Source: Salinarimonas ramus (GTDB lineage Bacteria; Pseudomonadota; Alphaproteobacteria; Rhizobiales; Beijerinckiaceae). From it: a stretch of DNA of 64,000 bases. The first letter of the stretch is position 1, and each line of letters starts with the position of its first letter. The notes under the pieces were generated by a model, which did no database searches, had not been told where the DNA came from, and saw nothing but the letters and a program-made list of their open reading frames with translations. Location: positions 62,001 to 126,000 of the forward strand of contig NZ_BMMF01000001.1 in the NCBI RefSeq assembly GCF_014645695.1, read 5' to 3'. Position numbers and translations under genes: made by a program. Below are positions 47,949 through 58,687 of the stretch, piece by piece.

Positions 47949-49385
47949 TCACGTGTGGATCACCCGTCCATACGCATCCAGCACGCTCTCGTGCATCATC
48001 TCCGAGAGCGTCGGGTGCGGGAAGACCGTGTGCATCAGCTCTTCCTCGGTGGTCTCGAGGTTCATGGCCACCACGTAGCCCTGGATGAGCTCGGTCACCT
48101 CCGCGCCGATCATGTGGGCGCCCAGCAGCTTGCCGGTCTCGGCGTCGAAGATCGTCTTGACCATGCCCTCGGGCTCGCCGAGCGCGATGGCCTTGCCGTT
48201 GCCGGCGAAGGGGAAGCGCCCGACCTTGACGGACAGCCCCTGCTCCTTCGCCTTGGCCTCGGTGAGGCCCACGGACGCCACCTGCGGGTGGCAATAGGTG
48301 CAGCCGGGGATCATGCCCTTGTCCATGGGATGGGCGTGCATGCCGGCGATCGTCTCGACGCAGATGACGCCCTCGTGCTCCGCCTTGTGGGCGAGCATGG
48401 GCGGGCCGGCGACGTCGCCGATGGCGTAGATGCCGGGCACGTTGGTGCGCCCGAGGCCGTCGGTGGCGACGACGCCGCGCTCCATCTTCACGCCCAGCGC
48501 CTCGAGCCCGAGGCCCTCGACGTTGCCGACGACGCCCACCGCCGAGATCAGCTTGTCCGCCGTGATCTGCTGGGTGCCCTTGTCGGTCTCGATCGTGGCG
48601 GTGACGTCGTTCGCTCCCTTCTCCACCTTGGTGACCTTGGCGGAGGTGAGGATCTTGATGCCCTGCTTCTCGAAGCGCTTGCGCGCCATCGCCGCGATCT
48701 CGGCGTCCTCCACGGGGAGGATCTGCGGCATCACCTCGACGACGGTCACCTCGGCGCCCATCGTGCGGTAGAACGAGGCGAACTCGATGCCGATGGCGCC
48801 CGAACCCATGACGAGCAGCGACTTCGGCATCTCCTTGGGCACCATCGCCTCGAAATAGGTCCAGATCAGCTTGCGGTCCGGCTCGATCCCGGGCAGCGCG
48901 CGCGGCCGCGCGCCCGTGGCGACGATGACGTGCTTGGCCTTGTAGGTGCCCGGGCCGAGAGCGCCCTTGGGCGCGGGCACCGGCGGGCCCTCGACGGACT
49001 TGGTGGCGGGCTTGACGGTCACCTCGCCGGCCTTGGCGATGGAGCCCTCGCCCCAGATCACGTCGACCTTGTTCTTCTTCAAGAGCATGCCGACGCCGCC
49101 GTTGAGCCGGCCGGACACGCCCCGCGAGCGCTTGACGACGGCGCCGATGTCGAAGGACACGCCCTGGGCGGACAGCCCGTAATCGCCGGCATGGCTCATG
49201 TAGTGGAAGATCTCCGCCGAGCGCAGCAGCGCCTTCGTCGGGATGCAGCCCCAGTTGAGGCAGATGCCGCCGAGGTGCTCGCGATCGACGACCGCGGTCT
49301 TCATCCCCAATTGCGCGGCGCGGATCGCGGCGACGTATCCGCCGGGACCGGCGCCGATGATGATGACGTCGTAGGTGTCGGCCAT
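47949..49385 (-). CDS. lpdA: dihydrolipoyl dehydrogenase (E3)
   Basis: The 478-residue flavoenzyme reoxidises dihydrolipoamide on PdhC. The FAD motif IIIGAGPGGYVAAI, redox disulfide GGICLNWGCIPTK (Cys42, Cys47) and C-terminal HPTLSEMMHE with catalytic His are present. A longer in-frame start is rejected: the FAD motif normally begins within 10 residues. A second copy, for the oxoglutarate complex, is common in this group but not in this window. Confidence 0.95.
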   Translation of the reverse strand: MADTYDVIIIGAGPGGYVAAIRAAQLGMKTAVVDREHLGGICLNWGCIPTKALLRSAEIFHYMSHAGDYGLSAQGVSFDIGAVVKRSRGVSGRLNGGVGMLLKKNKVDVIWGEGSIAKAGEVTVKPATKSVEGPPVPAPKGALGPGTYKAKHVIVATGARPRALPGIEPDRKLIWTYFEAMVPKEMPKSLLVMGSGAIGIEFASFYRTMGAEVTVVEVMPQILPVEDAEIAAMARKRFEKQGIKILTSAKVTKVEKGANDVTATIETDKGTQQITADKLISAVGVVGNVEGLGLEALGVKMERGVVATDGLGRTNVPGIYAIGDVAGPPMLAHKAEHEGVICVETIAGMHAHPMDKGMIPGCTYCHPQVASVGLTEAKAKEQGLSVKVGRFPFAGNGKAIALGEPEGMVKTIFDAETGKLLGAHMIGAEVTELIQGYVVAMNLETTEEELMHTVFPHPTLSEMMHESVLDAYGRVIHT

Positions 49386-49413
49386 GATCGCGCTCTCTCT
49401 CGTTCGTTCGTCG

Positions 49414-50025
49414 TCAGGCGCCCGCGACGGGGCGCGCCAGGAGGATCCAGCGGCTCTGCGGCGCATAGCGCGCGTGGAGCCGCACGGGGCGCGTGTCGCG
49501 CTCGGTGAAGCCGCGGCGCTCGAGATGCGCGCGGAAGCTCTCGTTCGTCTCGTGGGTGGTGATGGCGAGCGTCTCGCAGCCGGCGGCCCGCGCCCGTCCG
49601 ACGCCCGCGTCGATCAGCGCGGAGCCGATGCCGCGGCCGCGATGCTCGGGCATCACCGCCAGGTCGCGCAGGAAGTAGGCGCCGTGGACCTGGGCCAGGA
49701 GCTCGTAATGCGAGCGCTGGTCCGGGGGCAGCCGCAGCATGGCGACGCGGCCCATCCGCCGGGTCAGCCGCAACGCCACGAGCGCGCCGACGACGTCGCC
49801 GTCGTGCTCGGCGACGACCGCGTTCTTCCACGACATCTCGCCCGCCGGCCGCCCGATCTCGTCGGCGGCATCGTCGAGCCAGCTCCGCCGCCCGCGGGCG
49901 CCGCGGGCGAACAGGCTCGCCACGTGCCCCGCATTCGCCATGTCCCACAGGACCGCGATCGTGCGCGCGTCCGCAGGGGTGGCGGGGCGCAGAGTGACGG
50001 GAGCGAGGGTCGCGGCGTCAGGCAT
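49414..50025 (-). CDS. GNAT family N-acetyltransferase
   Basis: The 203-residue protein has the acetyl-CoA motif LRDLAVMPEHRGRGIGSALIDAGV and the end of motif B FRAHLERRGFTERD. The substrate is unknown. It overlaps the upstream DUF559 gene by 8 nt and is 28 nt before lpdA. Confidence 0.88.
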   Translation of the reverse strand: MPDAATLAPVTLRPATPADARTIAVLWDMANAGHVASLFARGARGRRSWLDDAADEIGRPAGEMSWKNAVVAEHDGDVVGALVALRLTRRMGRVAMLRLPPDQRSHYELLAQVHGAYFLRDLAVMPEHRGRGIGSALIDAGVGRARAAGCETLAITTHETNESFRAHLERRGFTERDTRPVRLHARYAPQSRWILLARPVAGA

Positions 50026-50413
50026 GGGCTGCGACGGGCTCGGCGAGACGGGCGTGGACCGTGTCCATCACGCTGTCGATGTCGGTCAGGACGGTGTGGT
50101 TGGTGAAGCGCAGGAGGTCGAACCCTTGCGCCTCCAGGGCCGCGTCGCGTACGGCGTCGCGGGCCCGCTGGGCGTCGTAGGAATGGCTCGCGCCGTCGAC
50201 CTCGATGATCAGCTTGTGCTTCAGGCAACAGAAATCGACGACGTAGGGGCCGAGGGGGACCTGGCGGCGGAAGTGCGTACCCTCGAGCGCGATCCTGCGC
50301 CGAAGATACCACCAGAGACGCTTCTCGGCGGGAGTCATCTGTCGACGGAGCGGGCGAGCGGCTCGGCGAGCAGCCCCCGAGGGCGATCTTGCTGGTGGCT
50401 GATTCCAAGCCAT
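50018..50413 (-). CDS. DUF559 endonuclease-like protein
   Basis: The 131-residue protein has the DUF559 core: LRRQMTPAEKRLWWYLRRR, FRRQVPLGPYVVDFCC, KLIIEVDGASHSYDAQRARDAVRDAAL and GFDLLRFTNHTV. This is a Vsr/PD-(D/E)XK-like fold whose acidic residues (Asp in VVDF, Glu in IIEVDG) are kept. Such genes often travel with mobile DNA; function is unknown. Confidence 0.85.
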   Translation of the reverse strand: MAWNQPPARSPSGAARRAARPLRRQMTPAEKRLWWYLRRRIALEGTHFRRQVPLGPYVVDFCCLKHKLIIEVDGASHSYDAQRARDAVRDAALEAQGFDLLRFTNHTVLTDIDSVMDTVHARLAEPVAAHA

Positions 50414-50489
50414 GCCGCTCTCCCTCTTCGATCCTGCGGCACTGCACCGGCGGCCGTATGGGCCGGAGAGCGCGCGCCCTGCATCACTA

Positions 50490-50636
50490 CCCCCATCCGC
50501 CCCCTTCGGGGGCACCTTCCCCACAAGGGGGAAGGACGGCTGCCGGCATTGCTTACCGAGAAAGCTCCGACCGGACGTCCGGCGCCGGACGGTCTCCCCT
50601 CCCCCTTGTTGGGAGGGGCCGGGGGTGGGGGTCGCA
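50490..50636. repeat. paired inverted intergenic repeat near pdhC
   Basis: The left arm has CCCCCATCCGCCCCC then TTCGGGGGCACCTTCCCC and CAAGGGGGAAGG. The right arm has CTCCCCTCCCCC then TTGTTGGGAGGGG and GGGGGTGGGGG. GTCCGGC-GCCGGAC lies in the loop. It is a diverged relative of the repeats at 9504, 11321 and 34720. Confidence 0.75.
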
Positions 50637-50699
50637 CAGGACGATCACCACGCCTATGCAGCGCGATGGACCGACCTGACGCCGTCCCCGGTCGTCACC

Positions 50700-52136
50700 T
50701 CACACCAGCATCCCCATCGGCTGCTCGATCAGCTCGCGGAAGGCCGCCAGCAGCTCGGCGCCGAGCGCGCCGTCGACCACGCGGTGGTCGCACGAGAGCG
50801 TCACGGTCATCGCCTGGACGACCGCGGGAGCGTCGTTCTTGACGACGACGCGCTTCTCGCCGGCGCCCACCGCGAGGATCGACGCGTGCGGCGGGTTGAT
50901 GACGGCGGCGAACTCGCGGATGCCGAACATGCCGAGGTTGGAGACCGCCGTCGTGCCGCCGGTGTACTCCTCTGGCTTCAGGCGCTTGTTGCGGGCGCGT
51001 CCGGCGAGGTCCTTCATCTCGGCGGAGATGGCCGACAGCGTCTTCGTCTCGGCCTTGCGGATGACGGGCGTGAACAGCCCGCCCTCGATCGCCACCGCGA
51101 CGCCGACGTCGGAATGCTTCAGCTTGAGGATGCGATCCTCCGCCCAGACGGCGTTGGCGTTCGGCACGCGCTGGAGCGCCATGGCGAGCGCCTTGATGAC
51201 GAAGTCGTTGACCGAGAGCTTGTAGGCCGGCTTGCCGTCCTTCGACGGAGCGGCCGCATTCAGCTGAGCCCGCAGGGCGAGCGCGGCGTCGAGCTCGACG
51301 TCCACGGTCAGGTAGAAATGCGGGATCGTCTGCTTGGACTCGAGCAGGCGCTTGGCGATCGTCTTGCGCATGCCGTCGAGCTGGACCTCCTCGAAGGAGC
51401 CCGGCTCGAACATCGCCTTGACCTGATCGGCCTTGAGGCCCTGCGCCATGGTGGCGCCCGCCGTCGCGGCGGGGGGCGTGGGCACGGCCTTCTGAGGCAT
51501 TGCGTCCGCCGCCGGGGCGGCAGCGGCCTGGGCCGGCGCGGCCTTCGCCGTGCCGCCGGCGAGCGCCGCGCGGACGTCGCGCTCGATGACGCGCCCGTGC
51601 GGGCCCGAGCCCTTCACCTGCGCGAGGTCGAGACCGCCCTCCTTCGCGATGCGCTTGGCGAGCGGCGAGGCGAAGACGCGCCCACCGGAGGAGGCCTGCG
51701 CGGGCTGCGCCGCCGCCGGCGCGCCGCCGGGCGCCTCGTTCACGCGGGCGTAGGACATGTGGCCCGCCTCGCCGCCGCCGGCCTTGGTCGTGTTCTCCTG
51801 CGGGGCGGCGGGAGCGGGTGAGGGAGCCGCGGCCGGCGCAGGCGCGGCGGCGCCGCCGCCGGAGGCCGGCAGCTCGACGCTCTTGGGGTCCTCGCCCTCC
51901 TCGGCGATGAGCGCGATCACGTCGTTGACCGGCACGTCCGCCGTGCCCTCGGGCACGACGATCTTGGCCAGCACGCCCTCGTCGACGGCCTCGACCTCCA
52001 TGGTCGCCTTGTCGGTCTCGATCTCGGCGAGGATGTCGCCGGACTTGACCGGGTCACCCTCCTTCTTCAGCCACTTGGCGAGGTTGCCCTTCTCCATCGT
52101 CGGGGACAGGGCGGGCATCAGGATGGTGATGGGCAT
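50700..52136 (-). CDS. pdhC: pyruvate dehydrogenase E2, dihydrolipoamide acetyltransferase
   Basis: The 478-residue protein has one lipoyl domain (Lys43 in [15 protein letters not shown]), an Ala/Pro-rich linker, a peripheral subunit-binding domain ([15 protein letters not shown]) and the catalytic domain with the [14 protein letters not shown] active-site motif near the C-terminus. It forms the core of the complex with PdhA, PdhB and Lpd. It lies 30 nt after the DUF5076 gene. Confidence 0.96.
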   Translation of the reverse strand: MPITILMPALSPTMEKGNLAKWLKKEGDPVKSGDILAEIETDKATMEVEAVDEGVLAKIVVPEGTADVPVNDVIALIAEEGEDPKSVELPASGGGAAAPAPAAAPSPAPAAPQENTTKAGGGEAGHMSYARVNEAPGGAPAAAQPAQASSGGRVFASPLAKRIAKEGGLDLAQVKGSGPHGRVIERDVRAALAGGTAKAAPAQAAAAPAADAMPQKAVPTPPAATAGATMAQGLKADQVKAMFEPGSFEEVQLDGMRKTIAKRLLESKQTIPHFYLTVDVELDAALALRAQLNAAAPSKDGKPAYKLSVNDFVIKALAMALQRVPNANAVWAEDRILKLKHSDVGVAVAIEGGLFTPVIRKAETKTLSAISAEMKDLAGRARNKRLKPEEYTGGTTAVSNLGMFGIREFAAVINPPHASILAVGAGEKRVVVKNDAPAVVQAMTVTLSCDHRVVDGALGAELLAAFRELIEQPMGMLV

Positions 52137-52166
52137 CGTCGCTTGATCCTGATCTCGAAGGGATCG

Positions 52167-52475
52167 TCAGTTCACGGCGCCGGTGGTGCCGGGATCGGTG
52201 GGGCGGTCGAGCTCGGCCTCGATGCCGGCGCGGATGGCGGCCATGGCCTCCTCCTCGCTCATGCCGGCCTCGAGCGCGTAGATCCGCGCGGCGTGGCGCG
52301 CGAGATCCACGAGGAGCAGGCCCCAGGTGAACGGGTCGTCGAAGGAGCGGCGCAGCGTCACGGAGACGCCGCCTTCCACCACGCTCGCCCGAAGCACCTC
52401 GTGCCCGCCCTTCTCCAGGGCGTCCGGCGGGGCCTCGAGCTCGTGGAAGAGGCGGGTGTCGTCCTCGTCTGCCAT
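52167..52475 (-). CDS. DUF5076 domain-containing protein
   Basis: The 102-residue protein (HEVLRASVVEGGVSVTLRRSFDDPFTWGLLLVDLARHAARIY) is conserved between pdhB and pdhC in Hyphomicrobiales. It has no known function. Its fixed position suggests a link to the pyruvate dehydrogenase complex, perhaps assembly or regulation; that is inference. Confidence 0.85.
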   Translation of the reverse strand: MADEDDTRLFHELEAPPDALEKGGHEVLRASVVEGGVSVTLRRSFDDPFTWGLLLVDLARHAARIYALEAGMSEEEAMAAIRAGIEAELDRPTDPGTTGAVN

Positions 52476-52488
52476 GCCGCTCTCCTGC

Positions 52489-53946
52489 TCAGCGATAGCA
52501 GACGGCCTTGACCGCCTCGACCACCTCGGCCACCGACGGCAGCGCCAGCTTCTCGAGGTTCGCCGCGTAAGGCATCGGCACGTCCTTGCCGGTGACCCGG
52601 GCGACGGGAGCGTCGAGATAGTCGAACGCGTCCGCCTGGACGCGGGTCGCGATCTCGGCGGAGACGCCCGATTGCGGGAAGCCCTCCTCGACGCACACGC
52701 AGCGCCCGGTCTTCATCACCGAGGCGACGACCGTCTCCGAATCCATCGGGCGGATGGTGCGCAGGTCGACGACCTCGCAGGAGATCCCCTCGCCTTCCAG
52801 CTCGTGCGCGGCCTTGAGCGCGTAGGTCATGCCGATGCCGAAGGAGACGATGGTGCAGTCCGTCCCCTCGCGGTGGATCTTGGCCTTGCCGATCGGCACC
52901 GTGAAGTCGTCGAGCTTCGGCACCGGGAAGGACTGGCCGTAGAGGATCTCGTTCTCGAGGAAGATCACGGGGTTGGGGTCGCGGATGGCGCTCTTGAGGA
53001 GCCCCTTCGCGTCCGCCGCCGTGTAGGGCATCACGACCTTGAGGCCGGGCACGTTCGAGTACCAGGCGGCGTAGTCGTGGCTGTGCTGGGCCGCCACGCG
53101 CGAGGCCGCGCCGTTGGGCCCGCGGAACACCATCGGCGCGCCGAGCTGGCCGCCGGACATGTAGAGCGTCTTCGCGGCCGAGTTGATGATCTGGTCGATC
53201 GCCTGCATGGCGAAGTTGAAGGTCATGAACTCCACGATCGGCCGCAGGCCCGCGAAGGCGGCGCCCACGCCCAACCCCGCGAAGCCGTGCTCGGTGATCG
53301 GCGTGTCGATGACGCGGCGCGCGCCGAATTCCTGCAGGAGCCCCTGGGTGACCTTGTAGGCACCCTGGTACTCCGCGACCTCCTCGCCCATGACGAAGAC
53401 GGTCTCGTCGCGGCGCATCTCCTCGGCCATCGCGTCGCGCAGCGCCTCGCGCACCGTCATGGTCACGAGCTCGGTGCCGGCGGGGATCTCCTGCGTCGCG
53501 TCGTAGACGCCCTCGGGGCGCATGACCGCGGGCGCGGCCGGGCGGGCCACTGGCTCGGTGCCGCCCGTGGGCGCGGAGCCGGCGGGCTCGGCCGCCATGC
53601 CTTCGGCCGCCATCTGGGCCGGCGCGCCATCCTGGGCGGGCGCGGGCGCGGGCTCGACCTTCGCCGCCGACGGGCCGGCGGAGGCGGCGGCGGAGACGTC
53701 CTCACCCTCCTCCGCGATGATGGCGATCGGCGTGTTGACGGCGACGTTGTCGGTGTCCTCGGCGACGAGGATCTTGGCGAGGACGCCTTCGTCCACCGCC
53801 TCGACCTCCATGGTCGCCTTGTCGGTCTCGATCTCGGCGAGGATGTCGCCGGATTTCACCGTGTCGCCTTCCTTCTTGAGCCACTTGGCGAGCTTGCCCT
53901 GCTCCATGGTCGGAGAGAGGGCGGGCATCAGGACGTCGATGGGCAT
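52489..53946 (-). CDS. pdhB: pyruvate dehydrogenase E1 subunit beta with N-terminal lipoyl domain
   Basis: The 485-residue protein has a lipoyl domain (Lys43 in [15 protein letters not shown]), a long Ala/Pro linker to about residue 150 and the E1-beta domain ([40 protein letters not shown]). A lipoyl domain on E1-beta is typical of alphaproteobacteria. The lipoyl DNA is nearly identical to that of pdhC (56 identical bases, 53798-53853 and 51988-52043). Confidence 0.96.
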   Translation of the reverse strand: MPIDVLMPALSPTMEQGKLAKWLKKEGDTVKSGDILAEIETDKATMEVEAVDEGVLAKILVAEDTDNVAVNTPIAIIAEEGEDVSAAASAGPSAAKVEPAPAPAQDGAPAQMAAEGMAAEPAGSAPTGGTEPVARPAAPAVMRPEGVYDATQEIPAGTELVTMTVREALRDAMAEEMRRDETVFVMGEEVAEYQGAYKVTQGLLQEFGARRVIDTPITEHGFAGLGVGAAFAGLRPIVEFMTFNFAMQAIDQIINSAAKTLYMSGGQLGAPMVFRGPNGAASRVAAQHSHDYAAWYSNVPGLKVVMPYTAADAKGLLKSAIRDPNPVIFLENEILYGQSFPVPKLDDFTVPIGKAKIHREGTDCTIVSFGIGMTYALKAAHELEGEGISCEVVDLRTIRPMDSETVVASVMKTGRCVCVEEGFPQSGVSAEIATRVQADAFDYLDAPVARVTGKDVPMPYAANLEKLALPSVAEVVEAVKAVCYR

Positions 53947-54019
53947 GGACCAGCGCTCTTCTATCGACGGCAGACGCGCGCCCCGCCGGGCGGGGGCGCG
54001 CTGCCGGATGGAGGGGAGA

Positions 54020-55105
54020 TCAGTGGAGGATGTCGGTGAACAGCTCGGACACGTCGGGCTCCGGATCGCTGGTGGCGAAATCGGCCGCCTCGTTCACGAT
54101 CTTGCGGATCTGCCCGTCGATGCCCTTGAGCTCGTCCTCCGGCACGCCGAACTCGCCGATGAGGCGACGGCGGACCTGCTCGATGGGATCGTGCTCCTCG
54201 CGCATGCGGGAGACCTCGTCCTTCGTGCGATACTTCGCCGGGTCCGACATGGAATGCCCGCGATAGCGGTAGGTCAGCATCTCGAGGATGTAGGGCCCCT
54301 CCCCCGAGCGGGCGTGCTCGACGGCCCGCGCGCCGGCCTCGCGCACGGCGCGGATGTCCATGCCGTCCACCTGCTCGCCGGGAATGCCGAAGGAGATGCC
54401 GCGCTTCGAGAAGTCCGACTGCGCGGCCGAGCGCGTCACCGACGTGCCCATGGCGTAGCGGTTGTTCTCGATGACGTACACGACGGGCAGCTTCCAGAGC
54501 GCCGCCATGTTGAAGCTCTCGTAGACCTGGCCCTGGTTCGCGGCGCCGTCGCCGAAATAGACCAGGCTCACCGCGTCGTCGCCCTTGTAGCGATTGGCGA
54601 AAGCGAGCCCGGTGCCCAGCGGGACCTGCGCGCCGACGATGCCGTGCCCCCCGAAGAACTGCTTCTCCTTGGAGAACATGTGCATCGAGCCGCCCTTGCC
54701 CTTCGAGTAGCCGCCGCGGCGGCCCGTGAGCTCGGCGAGGACGCCCTTGGGGTCCATGCCCGTGACCAGCATGTGGCCGTGATCGCGATAGCCGGTGATC
54801 ACCTGGTCGCCGTCGTTCGACGCCATCTGCATGCCCACCACCACGGCCTCCTGGCCGATGTAGAGGTGGCAGAAGCCGCCGATGAGGCCCATGCCGTACA
54901 TCTGGCCGGCCTTCTCCTCGAAGCGGCGGATGAGCAGCATCTCCCGATAGGCGTGGAGTTCCTCTTCCTTCGAGAGCGTGGGGGCGTTCGTCGCCGCCCC
55001 CTTCGCCGCCCGCCCCTTGCTGGGGCTCTTACCGGCAGCGGATTTCGCAGCAGCGGACTTGGCAGAAGCGGACGCGCCCTGCGTCCGACGTGCAGCCGTG
55101 GCCAT
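54020..55105 (-). CDS. pdhA: pyruvate dehydrogenase E1 subunit alpha
   Basis: The 361-residue thiamine-diphosphate enzyme has the TPP motif beginning [17 protein letters not shown] and ending [12 protein letters not shown], and phospho-site-like [10 protein letters not shown]. An N-terminal Ala/Lys-rich tail (about residues 1-45) precedes the catalytic domain. GGAGG lies 5 nt before the ATG; GTG two codons upstream overlaps that GGAGG and is rejected. It heads the pdhA-pdhB-DUF5076-pdhC operon. Confidence 0.96.
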   Translation of the reverse strand: MATAARRTQGASASAKSAAAKSAAGKSPSKGRAAKGAATNAPTLSKEEELHAYREMLLIRRFEEKAGQMYGMGLIGGFCHLYIGQEAVVVGMQMASNDGDQVITGYRDHGHMLVTGMDPKGVLAELTGRRGGYSKGKGGSMHMFSKEKQFFGGHGIVGAQVPLGTGLAFANRYKGDDAVSLVYFGDGAANQGQVYESFNMAALWKLPVVYVIENNRYAMGTSVTRSAAQSDFSKRGISFGIPGEQVDGMDIRAVREAGARAVEHARSGEGPYILEMLTYRYRGHSMSDPAKYRTKDEVSRMREEHDPIEQVRRRLIGEFGVPEDELKGIDGQIRKIVNEAADFATSDPEPDVSELFTDILH

Positions 55106-55230
55106 GCACACCTCCGAACGTTATCCTCGGCCCTGTCTTAGCCCAACTAAAGTCGGAAAGCGAGAGCGCAAGAGACCGTGCGCAGATGTCTCGGCCGGCT
55201 GACAAGTTCCTTATTTGCAATGATTTTCAG

Positions 55231-55255
55231 CGATCAACTGTATCTCAGTTGATCG
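55231..55255. promoter_or_regulatory. hairpin at the ftsB stop, upstream of pdhA
   Basis: CGATCAACTG (55231-55240) and CAGTTGATCG (55246-55255) form a perfect 10-bp stem with loop TATCT. It includes the ftsB stop codon and lies about 130 nt before the pdhA start. The sequence beyond on the minus strand has no T-run. It may end the ftsB message or protect the pdh mRNA 5' region. Confidence 0.4.
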
Positions 55256-55601
55256 ATCGCGCCGCGAGAGCCGGCGCGGGTCGCAGCTCGGGATCGACCA
55301 TGATGACGACGTCGTTGCGGTGCACACGCCCGAGCATGACGCGCGCCTGCTCCTCGAGCAGGTCGCGGTCGATCTGGTGAGAGCGCACGAGACCGATGCG
55401 GTGCTCCCAGTCGGCGCGCTCCTGCTGCAGCGCGCCCAGCGTCGCCTCGATGCGGGTGCGCTCCAGCTGCAGCTCGCGCTTGGCGTCGAGCCCCCGCTGG
55501 CCCGACTGGGCGTGGTGGACGAAATAGCCGACCGCGAGGCCCGACACTCCGTAGAGCGCGAGGGGAATCAGGACGGCGCGGAGACGTTTCTTGACGACCA
55601 T
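55245..55601 (-). CDS. ftsB: FtsB/DivIC-family septum formation initiator
   Basis: The 118-residue protein has one N-terminal helix (RLRAVLIPLALYGVSGLAVGYF) and a coiled coil (QRGLDAKRELQLERTRIEATLGALQQERADWEHRIGLV in parts), then the DivIC-like end with IDRDLLEEQARVMLGRVHRNDVVI. It recruits and activates the divisome with FtsL and FtsQ. Position between eno and pdhA is normal in alphaproteobacteria. Confidence 0.88.
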   Translation of the reverse strand: MVVKKRLRAVLIPLALYGVSGLAVGYFVHHAQSGQRGLDAKRELQLERTRIEATLGALQQERADWEHRIGLVRSHQIDRDLLEEQARVMLGRVHRNDVVIMVDPELRPAPALAARSIN

Positions 55602-55680
55602 GCCGCGATGGTCGACGCGGGTGGTTAAGGAAGCGTTTCGCAGATGCCGCCCACGCCGACGGAGCGCGTTGCTGCGGCCC

Positions 55681-55806
55681 ACAGCCCCGTAACCGCCCCA
55701 CGGGGCGGTCGACGAGCGCAGCGAGGCGGGTGGGGCGAGGACGCCTTCGACGTGGCGCTCGCCCCCTCCGGTCCGCTGCGCGGCCCACCTCGCCTGCGGG
55801 GAGATC
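55681..55806. repeat. G/C-rich inverted repeats between ftsB and eno
   Basis: ACCGCCCC-AC-GGGGCGGT is a near-perfect palindrome. It is followed by GCGGGTGGGGCGAGGACGCC, and then by CGCCCCCTCCGG and CCCACCTCGCCTGCGGGGAG. The pattern resembles the 22915-23152 cluster. Nothing coding is seen in 55602-55815. Confidence 0.6.
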
Positions 55807-55815
55807 GCGGCCGCC

Positions 55816-57153
<1,338 letters not shown>

Positions 57154-57223
57154 TTACGCCCCACGCGCCCGGCTTGCAAGACGGGCGGCGGCACGAAGCG
57201 TCGATGAACGAAACGGCGTGGCG

Positions 57224-58234
57224 TCAGCGACGCAGGCTGGTAGCCGGCTGAATTGCGGCGGCGCCGAAGGTGCGGGTGAAGCCCGCGGCCGGCTGATCGG
57301 GCGCAGCGAAAAAGATGCCGACGAGATGCGTCGGATCCTGCGCGCCGCGCAGCTCCGCCGCGGGGGCGGCTCCGGGGAGCGTCGCGCCGGGAATCGGGGC
57401 CGACGGAACCGGCGCCGACGCGGATGCGGGAAGCGAGGCGTTGACCGCGCGCGGCGCCACGGAGGCGAGCTCGCTCGGGCGCAGCGGCGGGGCCGGGAGC
57501 GCCACCGTCTGCGGGGCCGAGGCGAAGGCGAGCGTCGGCGCCACGGGGCGATCCGCCGCCGCGAGCGGGATGCGGTCCACCTGCGGCACGCCGCCGGCGG
57601 AGGCGACCTGGATCGTGGTGGCGCCGTCGATGGGCATCTGCGCCAGGCGACCGTCGGTGCGCAACGTCGCCATCAGGATCTCGTCGTCGCTGCCCTCCGT
57701 CGAGGCGGGGCCGACATAGTCGACCCGCACCCGCGCCGTGCCCGCGCCGCGGAAGGCGAGCGTGTCGGCGACGGCGCGCGAGACGTCGATGATGCGGCTG
57801 CCGTGGAACGGCCCGCGATCGTTGACGCGCACGATGATCGAGCGGTCGTTGTCGAGATTGGTGACGCGCGCGTAGCTCGGCAACGGCATCGTCGTGTGGG
57901 CCGCCGACAGGGCGAAGCGGTCGAACACCTCGCCGTTGGCCGTGCGCCGGCCGTGGAAGCGCGCGCCGTACCAGGAGGCGAGACCCTCCTGCGAATAATC
58001 GGGGTCGTGACGGGGAACGTAGGTGCGCCCGGCGATGGTGTAGGGCCGCCCCACATGCTCGCGCCCGCCGCCCTTGGGCACCGCGGAATTCTCGTCGACC
58101 ACCCGCTCGCTCGCCGAGACGCCGAGCTTCGGGTCCACCGCAACGCGCGTGCCGCAGGCCGCGAGCGTCAGCGCCAGGGTCCCCATCGCAGCGATCCGGA
58201 TGAGATGCCCCGCCGCGCGCGTCGATCCCGTCAT
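57224..58234 (-). CDS. rlpA: RlpA-like septal ring lytic transglycosylase lipoprotein
   Basis: The 336-residue protein has a lipobox (TLAACG) and a double-psi beta-barrel domain (GLASWYGARFHGRRTANGEVFDRFALSAAHTTMPLPSYARVTN, with conserved His and Asp) followed by VNDRGPFHGSRIIDVS. It cleaves peptidoglycan glycan strands lacking peptides. The C-terminal SPOR domain is not visible; a Pro/Ala-rich tail is present instead. Confidence 0.9.
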   Translation of the reverse strand: MTGSTRAAGHLIRIAAMGTLALTLAACGTRVAVDPKLGVSASERVVDENSAVPKGGGREHVGRPYTIAGRTYVPRHDPDYSQEGLASWYGARFHGRRTANGEVFDRFALSAAHTTMPLPSYARVTNLDNDRSIIVRVNDRGPFHGSRIIDVSRAVADTLAFRGAGTARVRVDYVGPASTEGSDDEILMATLRTDGRLAQMPIDGATTIQVASAGGVPQVDRIPLAAADRPVAPTLAFASAPQTVALPAPPLRPSELASVAPRAVNASLPASASAPVPSAPIPGATLPGAAPAAELRGAQDPTHLVGIFFAAPDQPAAGFTRTFGAAAIQPATSLRR

Positions 58235-58539
58235 GTCACAAGGCCCCGTGTCCAGCCGCCCTTCCCCGGGCGATCCTCAGCCGACGCGCGAGCGAGTCGG
58301 GAGGAGGCCCGCCGTCGCGCGAAGGCACGATTTGCGCGGACTATGCCCAGATTGGGGCGGAATTGACAAGAGAATGCCGTGTTTCGGGACGCCCCGGCGA
58401 ATGTTCGTGGTGGCATCCGCTTTCGTTCCTGTTCCGCCCTCGCCTCCGCGCGCGAATGCGGCCCGCCTGTGGCTTTCGCGCGACACCCGGCTGCACGAGC
58501 CTTCCCACGCGCCCCCGAGCGCGCTAGGAGTGTGCGGCC
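58235..58539. other. intergenic region between rlpA and tRNA-Ser
   Basis: In these 305 bp I see no coding sequence. A leftward promoter candidate for rlpA has a -35-like TTGTCA (complement of 58364-58369) and -10-like CATAGT (complement of 58340-58345) with an 18-nt gap, giving a leader of about 100 nt. No clear promoter for the tRNA was found. Confidence 0.4.
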
Positions 58540-58629
58540 GGAAGGGTGGCCGAGTGGTTTAAGGCAGCGGTCTTGAAAACCGCCGTGGGGGCGACTCCAC
58601 CGTGGGTTCGAATCCCACCCCTTCCGCCA
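58540..58629 (+). tRNA. tRNA-Ser (anticodon TGA)
   Basis: The 90-nt gene has a 7-bp acceptor stem (GGAAGGG with CCCTTCC), a D-arm GTGGCCGAGTGG, anticodon TGA at 58574-58576 in a CTTGAAA loop, a long variable arm typical of tRNA-Ser, the T-arm GTGGGTTCGAATCCCAC, discriminator G and encoded CCA. It reads UCA and wobble serine codons. Confidence 0.97.
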
Positions 58630-58687
58630 CCGACGGCGATCGACGTCACGCCCACGGGAACGAGCGTCTTCGGCCCTTCGCACACGT

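Noticed and set aside
58540-58629. Integration site of a genomic island at tRNA-Ser
   Set aside because: No integrase and no direct repeat of the tRNA 3' end was seen in the following 5 kb.
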